This document shows, one piece after another, positions 7,833-16,561 of a stretch of DNA of 64,000 nucleotides. Numbering within the stretch: the stretch's first letter is position 1; each line of letters opens with the position of its first letter. The notes under the pieces were generated by a model, which saw nothing but the letters and a program-made list of their open reading frames with translations, was not told the DNA's origin and made no database searches. A program made the position numbers and the translations under genes. Source of the DNA: Lacibacter sp. H375 (GTDB taxonomy: Bacteria; Bacteroidota; Bacteroidia; Chitinophagales; Chitinophagaceae); contig NZ_JBBKTT010000001.1 of the NCBI RefSeq assembly GCF_037892425.1, positions 2,294,001 through 2,358,000 of the forward strand, read 5' to 3'.

Positions 7833-9074
7833 ATGTCAACAACAGCTTTACATATTGCGTTTGATGTAGACCAGGTAAGAAGGCACTTCCCGATATTGAA
7901 GCGTGAGGTAAAAGGAAAGCCCTTGGTTTATTTTGATAATGCAGCCACTACACAGAAACCTGTTGAAGTGATCGATGCATTAACAAGCTACTATCAATAT
8001 TTTAATGCAAATATCCACCGTGGTATTCACTCACTAGCTGAAGAAGCAACTGCAGCTTACGAAGCAACAAGAGATACGGTGCAACAATTCATTAATGCCA
8101 GGCAACGTGAAGAAATTATTTTCACCAGAGGTGTAACTGAAAGCATTAACCTCGTTGCATACACGTGGGCACGTACAAATCTGAAAGCTGGTGATGAGAT
8201 TATGATCAGTGGTATGGAGCATCACAGCAATATTGTTCCCTGGCAGTTGATTGCTGAAATGACGGGTGCAACGTTGAAAGTAATTCCTGTTGACGATAAT
8301 GGTGAATTGATGATGGATGAATTTCACAAACTGCTGAGCGAAAAAGTGAAGCTGGTTTCTGTGGTGCATGCATCCAATTCATTAGGAACAATCAATCCTG
8401 TAAAAGAAATTATTGATGCAGCACATAAGGTTGGTGCAATTGTGATGCTGGATGGTGCACAGTCAACCGTGCATTTGGATATTGATGTGCAGGAACTCGA
8501 TTGCGATTTCTTTGCCATCAGTTCACACAAAGTATATGGTCCCACTGGAATTGGTGTGTTGTATGGTAAAAGAGCATTGCTGGAAGCCATGCCGCCGTTC
8601 ATGGGTGGTGGTGAAATGATCAAAGATGTAACGTTTGAAAAAACAACCTGGAACGAATTGCCTTATAAGTTCGAAGCAGGTACACCCAATATTGCAGATA
8701 CTGTTGCATTGAAAGCTGCGATTGATTTTGTTCAACGCATCGGCAAGAAACAGATCCGGTTGCACGAAGAAGAACTGTTACGATATGCAACGGAAGAATT
8801 GCAAAGTATAGATGGTATCCGTTTAATTGGACAGGCAAAGCAAAAAGTAAGTGTTGCGTCATTTGTAGTGGAAGGTGTTCATCCGCAGGATTTAGGTATT
8901 CTGTTGGATAATCAAGGTGTAGCAGTGCGCACCGGTCACCATTGTACACAGCCATTAATGAACCGCTTTGGTATTCCCGGCACTACAAGAGCAAGTTTTG
9001 CGATGTATAATACCAAAGATGAAATTGATGTAATGATTGCAGGTTTACATAAAGCAATTAAGTTATTAAGATGA
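7833..9074 (+). CDS. sufS: cysteine desulfurase SufS
   Basis: The 413-residue PLP enzyme of the class V aminotransferase family has the FDNAATTQKP segment, PLP lysine in SSHKVYGP (K233) and catalytic cysteine in RTGHHC (C371). It removes sulfur from cysteine and passes persulfide to SufE. ATG 7833 is chosen over the GTG at 7821, which lies inside the repeat arm. The gene starts nine bases after the right arm of site C and overlaps sufE by four bases, indicating translational coupling. Confidence 0.97.
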   Translation: MSTTALHIAFDVDQVRRHFPILKREVKGKPLVYFDNAATTQKPVEVIDALTSYYQYFNANIHRGIHSLAEEATAAYEATRDTVQQFINARQREEIIFTRGVTESINLVAYTWARTNLKAGDEIMISGMEHHSNIVPWQLIAEMTGATLKVIPVDDNGELMMDEFHKLLSEKVKLVSVVHASNSLGTINPVKEIIDAAHKVGAIVMLDGAQSTVHLDIDVQELDCDFFAISSHKVYGPTGIGVLYGKRALLEAMPPFMGGGEMIKDVTFEKTTWNELPYKFEAGTPNIADTVALKAAIDFVQRIGKKQIRLHEEELLRYATEELQSIDGIRLIGQAKQKVSVASFVVEGVHPQDLGILLDNQGVAVRTGHHCTQPLMNRFGIPGTTRASFAMYNTKDEIDVMIAGLHKAIKLLR

Positions 9075-9514
9075 GTGAAGTGAAATCAATAGCAGAAATA
9101 GAAGAAGAAATAGTTGATGATTTTTCCCTGTTTGACACATGGGATGAGAAGTATGAATACATCATCGATATGGGCAAGAAGTTGAAACCATTGGAAGACG
9201 AGCATAAGAAAGACGAGAACAAAATAAAAGGTTGTCAGAGCACAGTATGGATGGTGAGTGAGTTCAAAGATGGCAAAGTGGTTTACCGTGCAGAAAGTGA
9301 TGCGGTGATTGTAAAAGGTTTGGTGAGTTTGCTCATTCGTGTATTGAGCGGACATGCCCCGAAAGAGATCATTGATGCAAAACTTGATTTTATTGATAAG
9401 ATCGGTATGAAGCAACACCTGGCGCAGACAAGAAGTAATGGTTTGCTGAGCATGGTGAAACAAATGAAATTAGATGCAACAGTTTATTTAGCACAACAAG
9501 CAAGTAAGAACTGA
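9071..9514 (+). CDS. sufE: sulfur acceptor protein SufE
   Basis: The 147-residue SufE-family protein has the conserved KGCQSTVW loop, with C55 as the persulfide acceptor. It takes sulfur from SufS and delivers it to SufB. The start overlaps the sufS stop (ATGA) and its own stop overlaps the next start by one base, so sufS, sufE and the sufT-like gene are tightly coupled. No repeat element interrupts these two junctions. Confidence 0.96.
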   Translation: MSEVKSIAEIEEEIVDDFSLFDTWDEKYEYIIDMGKKLKPLEDEHKKDENKIKGCQSTVWMVSEFKDGKVVYRAESDAVIVKGLVSLLIRVLSGHAPKEIIDAKLDFIDKIGMKQHLAQTRSNGLLSMVKQMKLDATVYLAQQASKN

Positions 9515-9831
9515 TGAGTTTAAACAAAGAAGATATCAAAGAAAAGATCATCGAGAAACTGCAAACTGTATTTGATCCCGAGTTGCCGGTGAATATTTAT
9601 GATCTTGGACTGATCTATAATATCGACATCAATGATAAGGGTTATGCGCAGATCACAATGACATTGACAGCTCCGAGTTGTCCTGCTGCACAATCATTAC
9701 CTGTTGAAGTTGATCAGAAAGTAAGAGAAGTAGAAGGTGTAACAGATGCAAATGTGATGATCACCTGGACACCGAAGTGGGAGAAGAGTATGATGAGCGA
9801 AGTGGCAGCATTGGAATTAGGATTTATGTAA
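9514..9831 (+). CDS. SUF-associated DUF59/MIP18 family protein (SufT-like)
   Basis: This 105-residue protein is a DUF59/MIP18 domain: FDPELPVNIYDLGLIY, then MTLTAPSCPAAQSLP with a conserved cysteine, then WTPKWEKSMMSE. Members near suf genes act in Fe-S cluster maturation or transfer to apoproteins. It overlaps sufE by one base. Naming it sufT is reasonable from context but the classical SufT fusion region is absent, so I leave the symbol empty. Confidence 0.92.
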   Translation: MSLNKEDIKEKIIEKLQTVFDPELPVNIYDLGLIYNIDINDKGYAQITMTLTAPSCPAAQSLPVEVDQKVREVEGVTDANVMITWTPKWEKSMMSEVAALELGFM

Positions 9832-9838
9832 TGACTTG

Positions 9839-9858
9839 CTCCTGTCTGAAGACAGGAG
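9839..9858. repeat. perfect short hairpin in sufT-brx gap
   Basis: CTCCTGTC, loop TGAA, GACAGGAG: an eight-base-pair perfect stem. It is followed by A-rich, not T-rich, sequence on the plus strand, so it is not a standard terminator for the suf genes. It may be an mRNA stability hairpin or a dispersed repeat. Confidence 0.6.
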
Positions 9859-9875
9859 AATAAAAAAATATTATT

Positions 9876-10427
9876 ATGGCAATGATTTCATTAGATAGTT
9901 TAATGGGCAATGAAGGCCCCAGCTATCCCGAACAAATAGCAGCACCTTACCGCAAGGAATTGGTGGATGCAGGTTTTGAACAAATGATGACCGTGGAAGA
10001 TGTAGAGAAAGTACTGTCAGGTAATCCCGGCAAAAGTATTCTTGTAGTATTGAACAGTGTATGTGGTTGCAGTGCAAGAGTGAGCCGACCCGGTGCGTTA
10101 CTCAGCTTTTTTAATCATGTTGTGCCAGATGTAAAAGCAACCTTGTTTGCAGGCATGGAAAAAGAAGCGGTTGTGCATTTCCGTGAGAAATACCTTAACA
10201 GTGTTACACCTTCTTCGCCCAATGTCCTGTTGTTGAAAGACGGAAAGGTATTGTTGCACCTGCAACGTCACCAGATCGAAACAACAGATGCAGGAACAAT
10301 TGCTGATGCATTGATCACTGCTTACAACGAGCATTGCACAAAGCAATCAACCGAAACAGAGCGTGAAGAGTTAAGAACCTATTTCAAAAATTTATACCAG
10401 GTAGATCCATTAGCAACACAAGCATAA
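9876..10427 (+). CDS. BrxA/BrxB family bacilliredoxin-like protein
   Basis: The 183-residue protein belongs to the YphP/YqiW (BrxA/BrxB) family: LNSVCGCSARVSRPGA carries the CGC active site (C63, C65), and SPNVLLLKDGKVLLHLQRH follows. In Firmicutes these remove bacillithiol from S-thiolated proteins. The C-terminal 40 residues extend beyond the core. Its place inside the suf cluster suggests protection or regeneration of thiols on Fe-S assembly proteins (inference). The start may be M1 or M3. Repeat site D follows six bases after its stop codon. Confidence 0.9.
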   Translation: MAMISLDSLMGNEGPSYPEQIAAPYRKELVDAGFEQMMTVEDVEKVLSGNPGKSILVVLNSVCGCSARVSRPGALLSFFNHVVPDVKATLFAGMEKEAVVHFREKYLNSVTPSSPNVLLLKDGKVLLHLQRHQIETTDAGTIADALITAYNEHCTKQSTETEREELRTYFKNLYQVDPLATQA

Positions 10428-10433
10428 GAATAA

Positions 10434-10563
10434 CCACAGAGACGCAGGGACACAGGGAAGTGGTTATTATTCGAAGGTTTTATAAATAATAAACAGAGCA
10501 AATTCATCTTTAAAAACCAAACATAAAGACATTAGAAACTCCGTGTTCTCTGTGTCTCCGTGG
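10434..10563. repeat. 8-base-periodic inverted repeat, site D (brx-rrf2 gap)
   Basis: Left arm 10434-10457 is CCACAGAG, ACGCAGGG and ACACAGGG. The right arm 10539-10563 is CTCCGTGT, an extra T, CTCTGTGT and CTCCGTGG. The 81-base loop has no ORF. The right arm ends 13 bases before the Rrf2 start codon, the same placement as at sites A, B and C. Confidence 0.82.
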
Positions 10564-10576
10564 TAAAATCAAAAGC

Positions 10577-11053
10577 ATGAAAATTACTTCATCAGAAGAG
10601 TACGGTATCAGGATCCTCATCCGCATTGCATCGGCTAATCCCGTTGAAGGGCTGAGTATTCCGCAGTTGAGTGAAGCAGAGAAGCTGACAGAACCACATG
10701 TGGCAAAGATCTGCCGCACGCTGCGAATGGAAGGCTTCATCAACAGTACGCCCGGTTACAAAGGTGGTTATGTGTTGGCGAAACCTGCTGAGCAGATCGT
10801 CATCAACGATGTGTTGAAAGCATTGGGTGGTATGTTGTTCGATCAACAGTTTTGTGATACACATACAGGCCTCGGACGTTTGTGTACCAACTCGGTTGAC
10901 TGCAGCACACGTTCCTTATGGAAAATGATTCAGTACACGCTCGATAATCTTCTCAATAAATTAACGCTGAAAGATTTGATGGTAAATGAAAAGGAAGTGG
11001 AGTTGAAACTAGAAGCAATACTGCAGCGTAATGTTGAAGAGTTGTTGAAGTAA
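10577..11053 (+). CDS. Rrf2 family transcriptional regulator (IscR-like)
   Basis: The 158-residue protein starts MKITSSEEYGIRIL, a typical Rrf2 winged-helix N-terminus with recognition segment HVAKICRTLRMEGFINSTPG and wing GYKGGYVL. Three cysteines, C93, C103 and C109, lie where IscR and related regulators bind an Fe-S cluster. Being last in the suf cluster, it probably senses Fe-S status and controls sufB transcription, perhaps through the direct repeat at 3572-3616. Cluster binding is inferred, not shown. Confidence 0.92.
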   Translation: MKITSSEEYGIRILIRIASANPVEGLSIPQLSEAEKLTEPHVAKICRTLRMEGFINSTPGYKGGYVLAKPAEQIVINDVLKALGGMLFDQQFCDTHTGLGRLCTNSVDCSTRSLWKMIQYTLDNLLNKLTLKDLMVNEKEVELKLEAILQRNVEELLK

Positions 11054-11103
11054 AGGGAATTACTTTTTGTACACCTAATCTGTCTTTTGGCTATCTTAAT
11101 TGA

Positions 11104-11589
11104 ATGAAGAAAAACATCTATACTAATTGTTTGCTGCTTGTTAGTTTCCTGGTTTTTATTTCTTGTGGGAAAGAGAAAGCTTGTTATACCTCTCCTTTGA
11201 ACCTTGCTTTTGTCAAATACAAAATGGATGAGGTTGATTCGATTTATGTTTTGAAAATAAAAAAGAACTCAAGCCCAGTTGAGTTGCTCGACTCTTTTCT
11301 GATAACATCAAATAATGCATACTATTCAAGTAACTTGGATACAATTTTTATCAATAATTACAACCACACTATTTTAACCAGCGATTTCGATTGGGAACTT
11401 AGACTTGGTGCAAACCAGCAAACTATTAATTTGGAAGATATTATTACAGAGGGACGAAAACAGAAATGCGGGGGATTATTATCACTTGATTGTCTTCCCT
11501 GCAATGATCCCGTAAAATCAGTTTCGGTGAACGGCCAAGCTGTGGTTTTTGCAAATGAGAATCTTGCTCAGGTTGTAATCAGGAAGTAA
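11104..11589 (+). CDS. hypothetical lipoprotein
   Basis: The 161-residue protein has a signal peptide with lipobox FISCG and a mature part with no family I recognise. It contains a CGGLLSLDCLPCND segment near the C-terminus with three close cysteines, and a beta-rich look (SIYVLKI, ELRLG, QAVVFANENLAQVVIRK). It lies 50 bases after the Rrf2 gene and converges on mtaB. Likely an envelope protein of unknown role. Confidence 0.75.
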   Translation: MKKNIYTNCLLLVSFLVFISCGKEKACYTSPLNLAFVKYKMDEVDSIYVLKIKKNSSPVELLDSFLITSNNAYYSSNLDTIFINNYNHTILTSDFDWELRLGANQQTINLEDIITEGRKQKCGGLLSLDCLPCNDPVKSVSVNGQAVVFANENLAQVVIRK

Positions 11590-11611
11590 AAAATGTTGGA
11601 TTTTGAGTCTT

Positions 11612-12901
11612 TTATATCCTCCAATCCACAATCTCATTCACCCATTCTTTCTTCTCAGGCGTTGTGATCTTAATATAATTATCGGTATAACCTTCCATCA
11701 TTCCGTTCTTGCTATGTCCTTCAAACAACACCGGTCTTGTTTCACCTGCATGTTGCTCGGTAAAGTATTGCATCTTCATGTAAGAAAGATTACGGAGTGC
11801 TTTGTTACGTTCATAGCGTGTGGTCATGGGTACAACAGGACCGAGCGTTAATGCATGTGTGTTATCACGTTCAGAATAAGTGAACACATGTAAATACGAT
11901 ATATCGAGCGAGTGCAGGAATTCAAATGTTTCATTGAAGAGTTCATCTGTTTCGCCGGGGAAACCAACGATCACATCAACTCCAATACAACAATGCGGCA
12001 TCAGTTCTTTAATGAGTGCAACACGTTCGGCGTACAATTCACGCTTGTAACGGCGGCGCATCATTCCTAACACTGTATTGCTTCCGCTTTGCAAGGGAAT
12101 ATGAAAATGCGGCATAAACTTTTTGCTCCTGCTTACAAATTCAATGATCTCGTTGGTAAGCAGGTTGGGTTCAATTGAAGAGATGCGGTAACGTTCAATA
12201 CCATCCACTTCATCTAACTGCTGAATGAGGTCGTAGAAATTTTCTTCACGGTTATAAATCGAAAGTGAACCATCACCATCGGCACCTTTACCAAAATCAC
12301 CAAGGTTCACACCCGTCAACACAATTTCTTTACTGCCGCCTGCTGCAATTTCTTTTGCGTTGGCAATTACATTCGCCACATTATCACTTCTGCTTTTGCC
12401 ACGTGCCTGGGGAATGGTGCAGAACGAACAGGTATAATCGCAACCGTCCTGTACTTTTAAAAACGTACGTGTACGGTCGTTAATGGAATAAGAAGCATTG
12501 AAGCCACTTACATCTTCAATTTCACAACTGCTGATCTTTGCACTATCGCCTTTGGCCAGTTCTTTAATGTGCGAAACAATATTGAATTTTTCTGCAGCAC
12601 CCAACACCAGATCAACACCGGGTATCTCTGCAATTTCTTTTGGCTTCAGTTGTGCATAACACCCGGTGATTACCACCAAACTTTCAGGTGACTTGCGTTG
12701 AATTCGACGCACAAGCTGACGACATTCTTTATCGGCATTATCGGTTACAGAGCAGGTGTTGATGACATACACATCGGCCAGGTCGTCAAACTCTTTCTTC
12801 TCAAAACCTTCACTCTCCATCTGCCGACTGAGTGTGGATGTTTCGGAGTAGTTGAGTTTACAACCGAGTGTGTGAAATGCGACTGATTTTGCTGCTGCCA
12901 T
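11612..12901 (-). CDS. mtaB: tRNA t6A37 methylthiotransferase MtaB
   Basis: The 429-residue radical-SAM methylthiotransferase adds a methylthio group to t6A at position 37 of certain tRNAs. N-terminal UPF0004 cluster cysteines are C14, C50 and C81; the radical-SAM motif is CDYTCSFC (C154, C158, C161), followed by IPQARG. HTLGCKLNYSE at the N-terminus separates MtaB from MiaB and RimO. I start at ATG 12901 (MAAAKSVAF): the frame is open 150 bases further upstream, but that stretch reads like promoter DNA and contains the divergent promoter of the SNF2 gene. Confidence 0.95.
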   Translation of the reverse strand: MAAAKSVAFHTLGCKLNYSETSTLSRQMESEGFEKKEFDDLADVYVINTCSVTDNADKECRQLVRRIQRKSPESLVVITGCYAQLKPKEIAEIPGVDLVLGAAEKFNIVSHIKELAKGDSAKISSCEIEDVSGFNASYSINDRTRTFLKVQDGCDYTCSFCTIPQARGKSRSDNVANVIANAKEIAAGGSKEIVLTGVNLGDFGKGADGDGSLSIYNREENFYDLIQQLDEVDGIERYRISSIEPNLLTNEIIEFVSRSKKFMPHFHIPLQSGSNTVLGMMRRRYKRELYAERVALIKELMPHCCIGVDVIVGFPGETDELFNETFEFLHSLDISYLHVFTYSERDNTHALTLGPVVPMTTRYERNKALRNLSYMKMQYFTEQHAGETRPVLFEGHSKNGMMEGYTDNYIKITTPEKKEWVNEIVDWRI

Positions 12902-12987
12902 GAGGGCTGCAAAGATAACGAAGAATGGAGAAAGGAGCGCAAGGAAGAGTGTGGATAGATTTACCTGCTTGTCAGCTTTTAAAAGGT

Positions 12988-13018
12988 TGGCAACCATAAT
13001 GTAACCCCTTATTTTTGC
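12988..13018 (+). promoter_or_regulatory. Bacteroidota-type promoter for SNF2 helicase
   Basis: TTG at 12988-12990, a 20-base spacer and TATTTTTG at 13011-13018 match the TTG-N20-TAnnTTTG consensus. The expected start of transcription lies within about ten bases, just before the ATG at 13032, so the leader would be very short if that ATG is used. Confidence 0.75.
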
Positions 13019-13031
13019 CCCCTTCTTTTCT

Positions 13032-15878
13032 ATGGACAACCGCAATACCAAAACGTATTTACTCTTTCAGCCGAAACATCTGTTTACCAAGCGACCGATG
13101 CTGGAGATCAGGCAATTGATCAAAACTCCCTCTGGTGTTACTCCCGGCGAACAACCGCTGAACCGTGCACAGTTAAAAGTTTTCTTTCCCAACTTAACCG
13201 ATGAAGGAATGAAAACGTTGCTGAGTTTTTCCAAATGGGAATGGCAGAAAACAGAAGCCGATATCGTTGGTCAATCGCAATACATCAAAGATGAAAAGGA
13301 GCGATCGTTGATGCAGAAAAAAGCCATGACCCGCAAACTGCAGTCAATGATGAGTGCAGTACGACAATTGAACGGCGTTGAATTTTATCATCCCGCAGCA
13401 CAAACGGTGAAATGTGTTTTTTATAACTATCCTGTTGAATTGGCTTTTCATGCAACAACAAACGAAGAGCGATACGAGCTTGAAGTATATGTGGTGAAAG
13501 GAAAAGAGCGCATGCCGTTAGGTGCCTTCAAGCGTTATCATTTTTTAGTGGAAACAGAATCCTGTTATTATCAACTCACTTCAAAAAGTCATGATGCCAT
13601 TGAATGGCTGCAACAACAGGATGCAACAACTTGGACAACCAACGATCCTGCTGCATTTGAACAGGTGTTGAATAAATTAAGAGAGTGGGAGTTGAAAGTA
13701 GATGCATCCATCATTGCAAAAGGCGAAGAGCTGATTGCAGAACCTCAGCCGCAGGTAATGCTCAGTGAACTCAATAATACATTCTTAAAACTCGAACCTC
13801 GATTTGTGTACGATGGATATGTGGTGGATGGTCCGTTTGAAGAAGTAACAAAACAACAATCAGCTGATAAAATAATTTCGATCGTTCGTCATAAACAGAA
13901 AGAAGAAGAGTTGGTGGAGTTTCTTCGTTCGCTGCACGAAAAGTTTACCAATCAAAGCAATGGATTTTTCTATCTCAATTTTGCTGAAGCCCAAAAGAAA
14001 GGCTGGTTTTTAAAAGTATATCACAAACTGCTTGAGCTGAATATCGACTTGCTCGGTATTGACTTGATGAAGCATTTCCGTTACTCACCACATATTGCAG
14101 AAACAATCATCAGCAAGCAGGAAGTAGAAGGCAACTGGATCTGTGTAGCAATGACGGTGAAGTTTGGAAAAGAAGCCATACCGTTAAACTACTTACATAA
14201 AAGTTTAATGAACGGACAGAAAGCTGTGATGTTGAAAGATGGAAGTTTGGGTGTGTTGGGTGAAGAATGGTTGAAGCAATACGGGATGATGATCCGTCAT
14301 GGTAAAGTGCGCAAAGAAGAATTGCTTGTGCCGAAGTGGTTGTTGATGAGTGAAGCAACAGGTGAAGCATCTGCAGATGCATCAATCAAAACAGACATCA
14401 GTGCAACATGGTACAGCAAATGGAAGCAATGGGAAAAACAGGAAGAGGCATTGTATGCATTGCCAAAAGGATTAACTGTTGAGCAGTTGCGTCCTTATCA
14501 ACAGAAAGGATATGAGTGGTTGCGTTTGTTATCAGAGATCGGCGGCAGCGGTTGTTTAGCCGATGATATGGGGTTGGGTAAAACATTACAAACAATCACC
14601 TTCCTCTTGCATAAAATTGAAGAGCAACCAATGGATCAACACCTTGTTGTTGCGCCTGCAAGTTTGTTGTACAACTGGCAGAAGGAGTTGGAGAAATTTG
14701 CACCCGATGTAAAGGCGGTTGTGTTTCATGGTGCAGGCAGAGACGAAGAAGAATTGAAAGATGAAACAAACCGCATCATTATTACCAGTTATGGAACTTT
14801 AAGGCAGGATGTTGAATTGCTGCAAACTATTCCGTGGAATACGGTGGTGGTGGATGAAAGTCAGAATATAAAAAATCCATCTGCGCAAATAACAAAAGCA
14901 ACCTGGCAACTCGTTGCGAAAATAAAAATTGCATTGAGTGGTACACCGGTGATGAATGGCACAGGCGATCTCTTCAGCCAGATGCATTTTCTGTTGCCCG
15001 GTTTGCTGGGCAGCAACGAATTTTTCAGAAAAGAATACGCTATACCGATTGAACAAAAAGGCGATGCTGAAAAAGCGGCTGCATTGCAGAAGTTGATTCG
15101 TCCGTTTGTATTGCGCAGAACCAAAGAACAGGCAGCACCTGATCTTCCTGCAAAAACAGAATCGATTCTCTGGTGCGAAATGGAATCCGATCAACGTGCA
15201 GCTTACGAAAGCATCAAAGAAAATGTGCGTGGCAATATTTTAATGGACATTAGTGAAAACGGATTGAGTAAAGGCAAAATGAGTGTGCTGGCAGGGTTGA
15301 CAAAGCTCCGTCAGATTTGTAACAGCTGCGAACTGGTGAATGATGAAGATGTGTTTGCGTACGACAGTATTAAAACAAAAGTGTTGATCGATGAATTAAA
15401 GACCATCATACCGCAACACCGTGCATTGGTGTTCAGTCAATTTACTTCGATGCTTGATCTTCTGGAACGTGACTTGCAGAAAGAAGGCATCAAATATATC
15501 CGCCTCGACGGACAAACAAAAATTTCTGAACGACAGGAATTGGTTTCAGAATTTCAAAATGAAGAGAGTGATGTAGCTGTGTTCCTGTTGAGTTTAAAAG
15601 CGGGTAATGCCGGTCTTACATTAACAGCTGCTGATTATGTATTCCTCTTTGATCCATGGTGGAATACAGCAGTCGAAAATCAGGCTATTGATCGTACACA
15701 TCGCATCGGCCAGCAATCGCAGGTGTTTGCGTATCGTATGATATGCAAAGACAGTATTGAAGAAAAAATCATGAAGATGGCGGCAGGTAAAAAGAAATTA
15801 GCGGAAGATCTGATCACTGCTGAAGAAGGATTTGTAAAGAGTTTAACGCTGGATGATATTAAGTATTTGTTAGAGTAA
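13032..15878 (+). CDS. SNF2-family DEAD/DEAH helicase-like ATPase
   Basis: The 948-residue protein has a long N-terminal region (about 1-480) without clear motifs, then a SNF2 motor: CLADDMGLGKTLQT (about 508-521), VVVDESQNIKNP (DESQ box, about 605), LSGTPVMN, and the second RecA half with LVFSQFTSMLDLLERDL, SLKAGNAGLTLT and AIDRTHRIGQ. It should translocate on double-stranded DNA and remodel DNA-protein complexes; the partner is unknown. No restriction or modification gene is adjacent, so a defence role is not supported. The start could instead be ATG 13098 (MLEIRQ), because 13032 is only 14 bases from the -7 element. Confidence 0.93.
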   Translation: MDNRNTKTYLLFQPKHLFTKRPMLEIRQLIKTPSGVTPGEQPLNRAQLKVFFPNLTDEGMKTLLSFSKWEWQKTEADIVGQSQYIKDEKERSLMQKKAMTRKLQSMMSAVRQLNGVEFYHPAAQTVKCVFYNYPVELAFHATTNEERYELEVYVVKGKERMPLGAFKRYHFLVETESCYYQLTSKSHDAIEWLQQQDATTWTTNDPAAFEQVLNKLREWELKVDASIIAKGEELIAEPQPQVMLSELNNTFLKLEPRFVYDGYVVDGPFEEVTKQQSADKIISIVRHKQKEEELVEFLRSLHEKFTNQSNGFFYLNFAEAQKKGWFLKVYHKLLELNIDLLGIDLMKHFRYSPHIAETIISKQEVEGNWICVAMTVKFGKEAIPLNYLHKSLMNGQKAVMLKDGSLGVLGEEWLKQYGMMIRHGKVRKEELLVPKWLLMSEATGEASADASIKTDISATWYSKWKQWEKQEEALYALPKGLTVEQLRPYQQKGYEWLRLLSEIGGSGCLADDMGLGKTLQTITFLLHKIEEQPMDQHLVVAPASLLYNWQKELEKFAPDVKAVVFHGAGRDEEELKDETNRIIITSYGTLRQDVELLQTIPWNTVVVDESQNIKNPSAQITKATWQLVAKIKIALSGTPVMNGTGDLFSQMHFLLPGLLGSNEFFRKEYAIPIEQKGDAEKAAALQKLIRPFVLRRTKEQAAPDLPAKTESILWCEMESDQRAAYESIKENVRGNILMDISENGLSKGKMSVLAGLTKLRQICNSCELVNDEDVFAYDSIKTKVLIDELKTIIPQHRALVFSQFTSMLDLLERDLQKEGIKYIRLDGQTKISERQELVSEFQNEESDVAVFLLSLKAGNAGLTLTAADYVFLFDPWWNTAVENQAIDRTHRIGQQSQVFAYRMICKDSIEEKIMKMAAGKKKLAEDLITAEEGFVKSLTLDDIKYLLE

Positions 15879-15946
15879 GGGGGGAGGCGTGTGAGCTATC
15901 CGCTCATTTCGCCGAAAAGCGATATTATTGTAAGGCAAATACAACA

Positions 15947-16405
15947 ATGAAAAAAGCACTTCCTTATCTATTACTCATTTTATTGCTGCTTGCTGCATTG
16001 ATGCTCCGTCGTTGCAACAACACGGATAATGCAAGCGATAATCAAAAAACCAAAGACCGTACAGACGATACAAAACGTGAAGAAGCAAAAACGGACAACC
16101 ATAAATCAAATCTTGATGTCTTTCGTGATCCGTCGTCGGAATTTTATTTCACCAAGCATGCACGCTGCAGAATGAAGTGTCGTCACATCACACAGGAAGA
16201 AGTAAAAGAAATTGTGCAGAAAGCTGAGGTTAATTATAAGAAAAGTGAACTGGATGCAGCACAAGGTCCGAAGTATGCGTTGGAAGGATACACGTCGAGA
16301 GACAATCAACATGTACGTATCATTGTGGCACCGAAGCAACGGCATTTAACAATTGTAACGGTGATTGACCTGGATGAAGAGTGGGCATGTCCGAGTTGTA
16401 AGTAG
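15947..16405 (+). CDS. membrane-anchored DUF4258 protein
   Basis: The 152-residue protein has one N-terminal membrane segment (YLLLILLLLAALML), a charged linker rich in K, D and T, and a C-terminal DUF4258 domain: FYFTKHARCRMKCRHITQEE, then VRIIVAPKQRHLTIVTVIDL. Cysteines near the C-terminus read CPSCK. DUF4258 domains resemble small RelE/BrnT-type folds and are sometimes toxin-like; the membrane anchor makes a classic toxin role less likely here. Function unknown. It follows the SNF2 gene by 68 bases. Confidence 0.8.
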   Translation: MKKALPYLLLILLLLAALMLRRCNNTDNASDNQKTKDRTDDTKREEAKTDNHKSNLDVFRDPSSEFYFTKHARCRMKCRHITQEEVKEIVQKAEVNYKKSELDAAQGPKYALEGYTSRDNQHVRIIVAPKQRHLTIVTVIDLDEEWACPSCK

Positions 16406-16472
16406 AAGCCCACTTCGTAGCGGAACTAAAGTCAAAATGAAAGTGTTACTGACGAATAAAAACAAACAGCTC

Positions 16473-16550
16473 GTCACCTCGACGCAGGAGAGGTCTCATA
16501 AATTGGAAACTATTTCAAACTTTTGAGATGTCTCCTGCGTCGACATGAGG
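16473..16550. repeat. inverted repeat upstream of plsC-like gene
   Basis: Arms CTCGACGCAGGAGAGGTCTC (about 16479-16498) and, inverted, GAGATGTCTCCTGCGTCGAC (about 16525-16544) enclose a loop of about 26 bases. The element ends 11 bases before the acyltransferase start codon and would fold into a long hairpin in its leader. It looks like a dispersed intergenic repeat of this lineage. Confidence 0.75.
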
Positions 16551-16561
16551 GGCTTCGGATT

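Noticed and set aside
5096-10563. Periodic suf-gap repeats as a CRISPR array
   Set aside because: Units are only 8 bases, contiguous within each arm, inverted between arms, and there are no unique spacers of constant length and no cas genes.
13032-15878. SNF2 gene as part of a phage-defence island
   Set aside because: Neighbours are mtaB, DUF4258, PlsC-type and priA genes, with no methylase, nuclease or other defence component.
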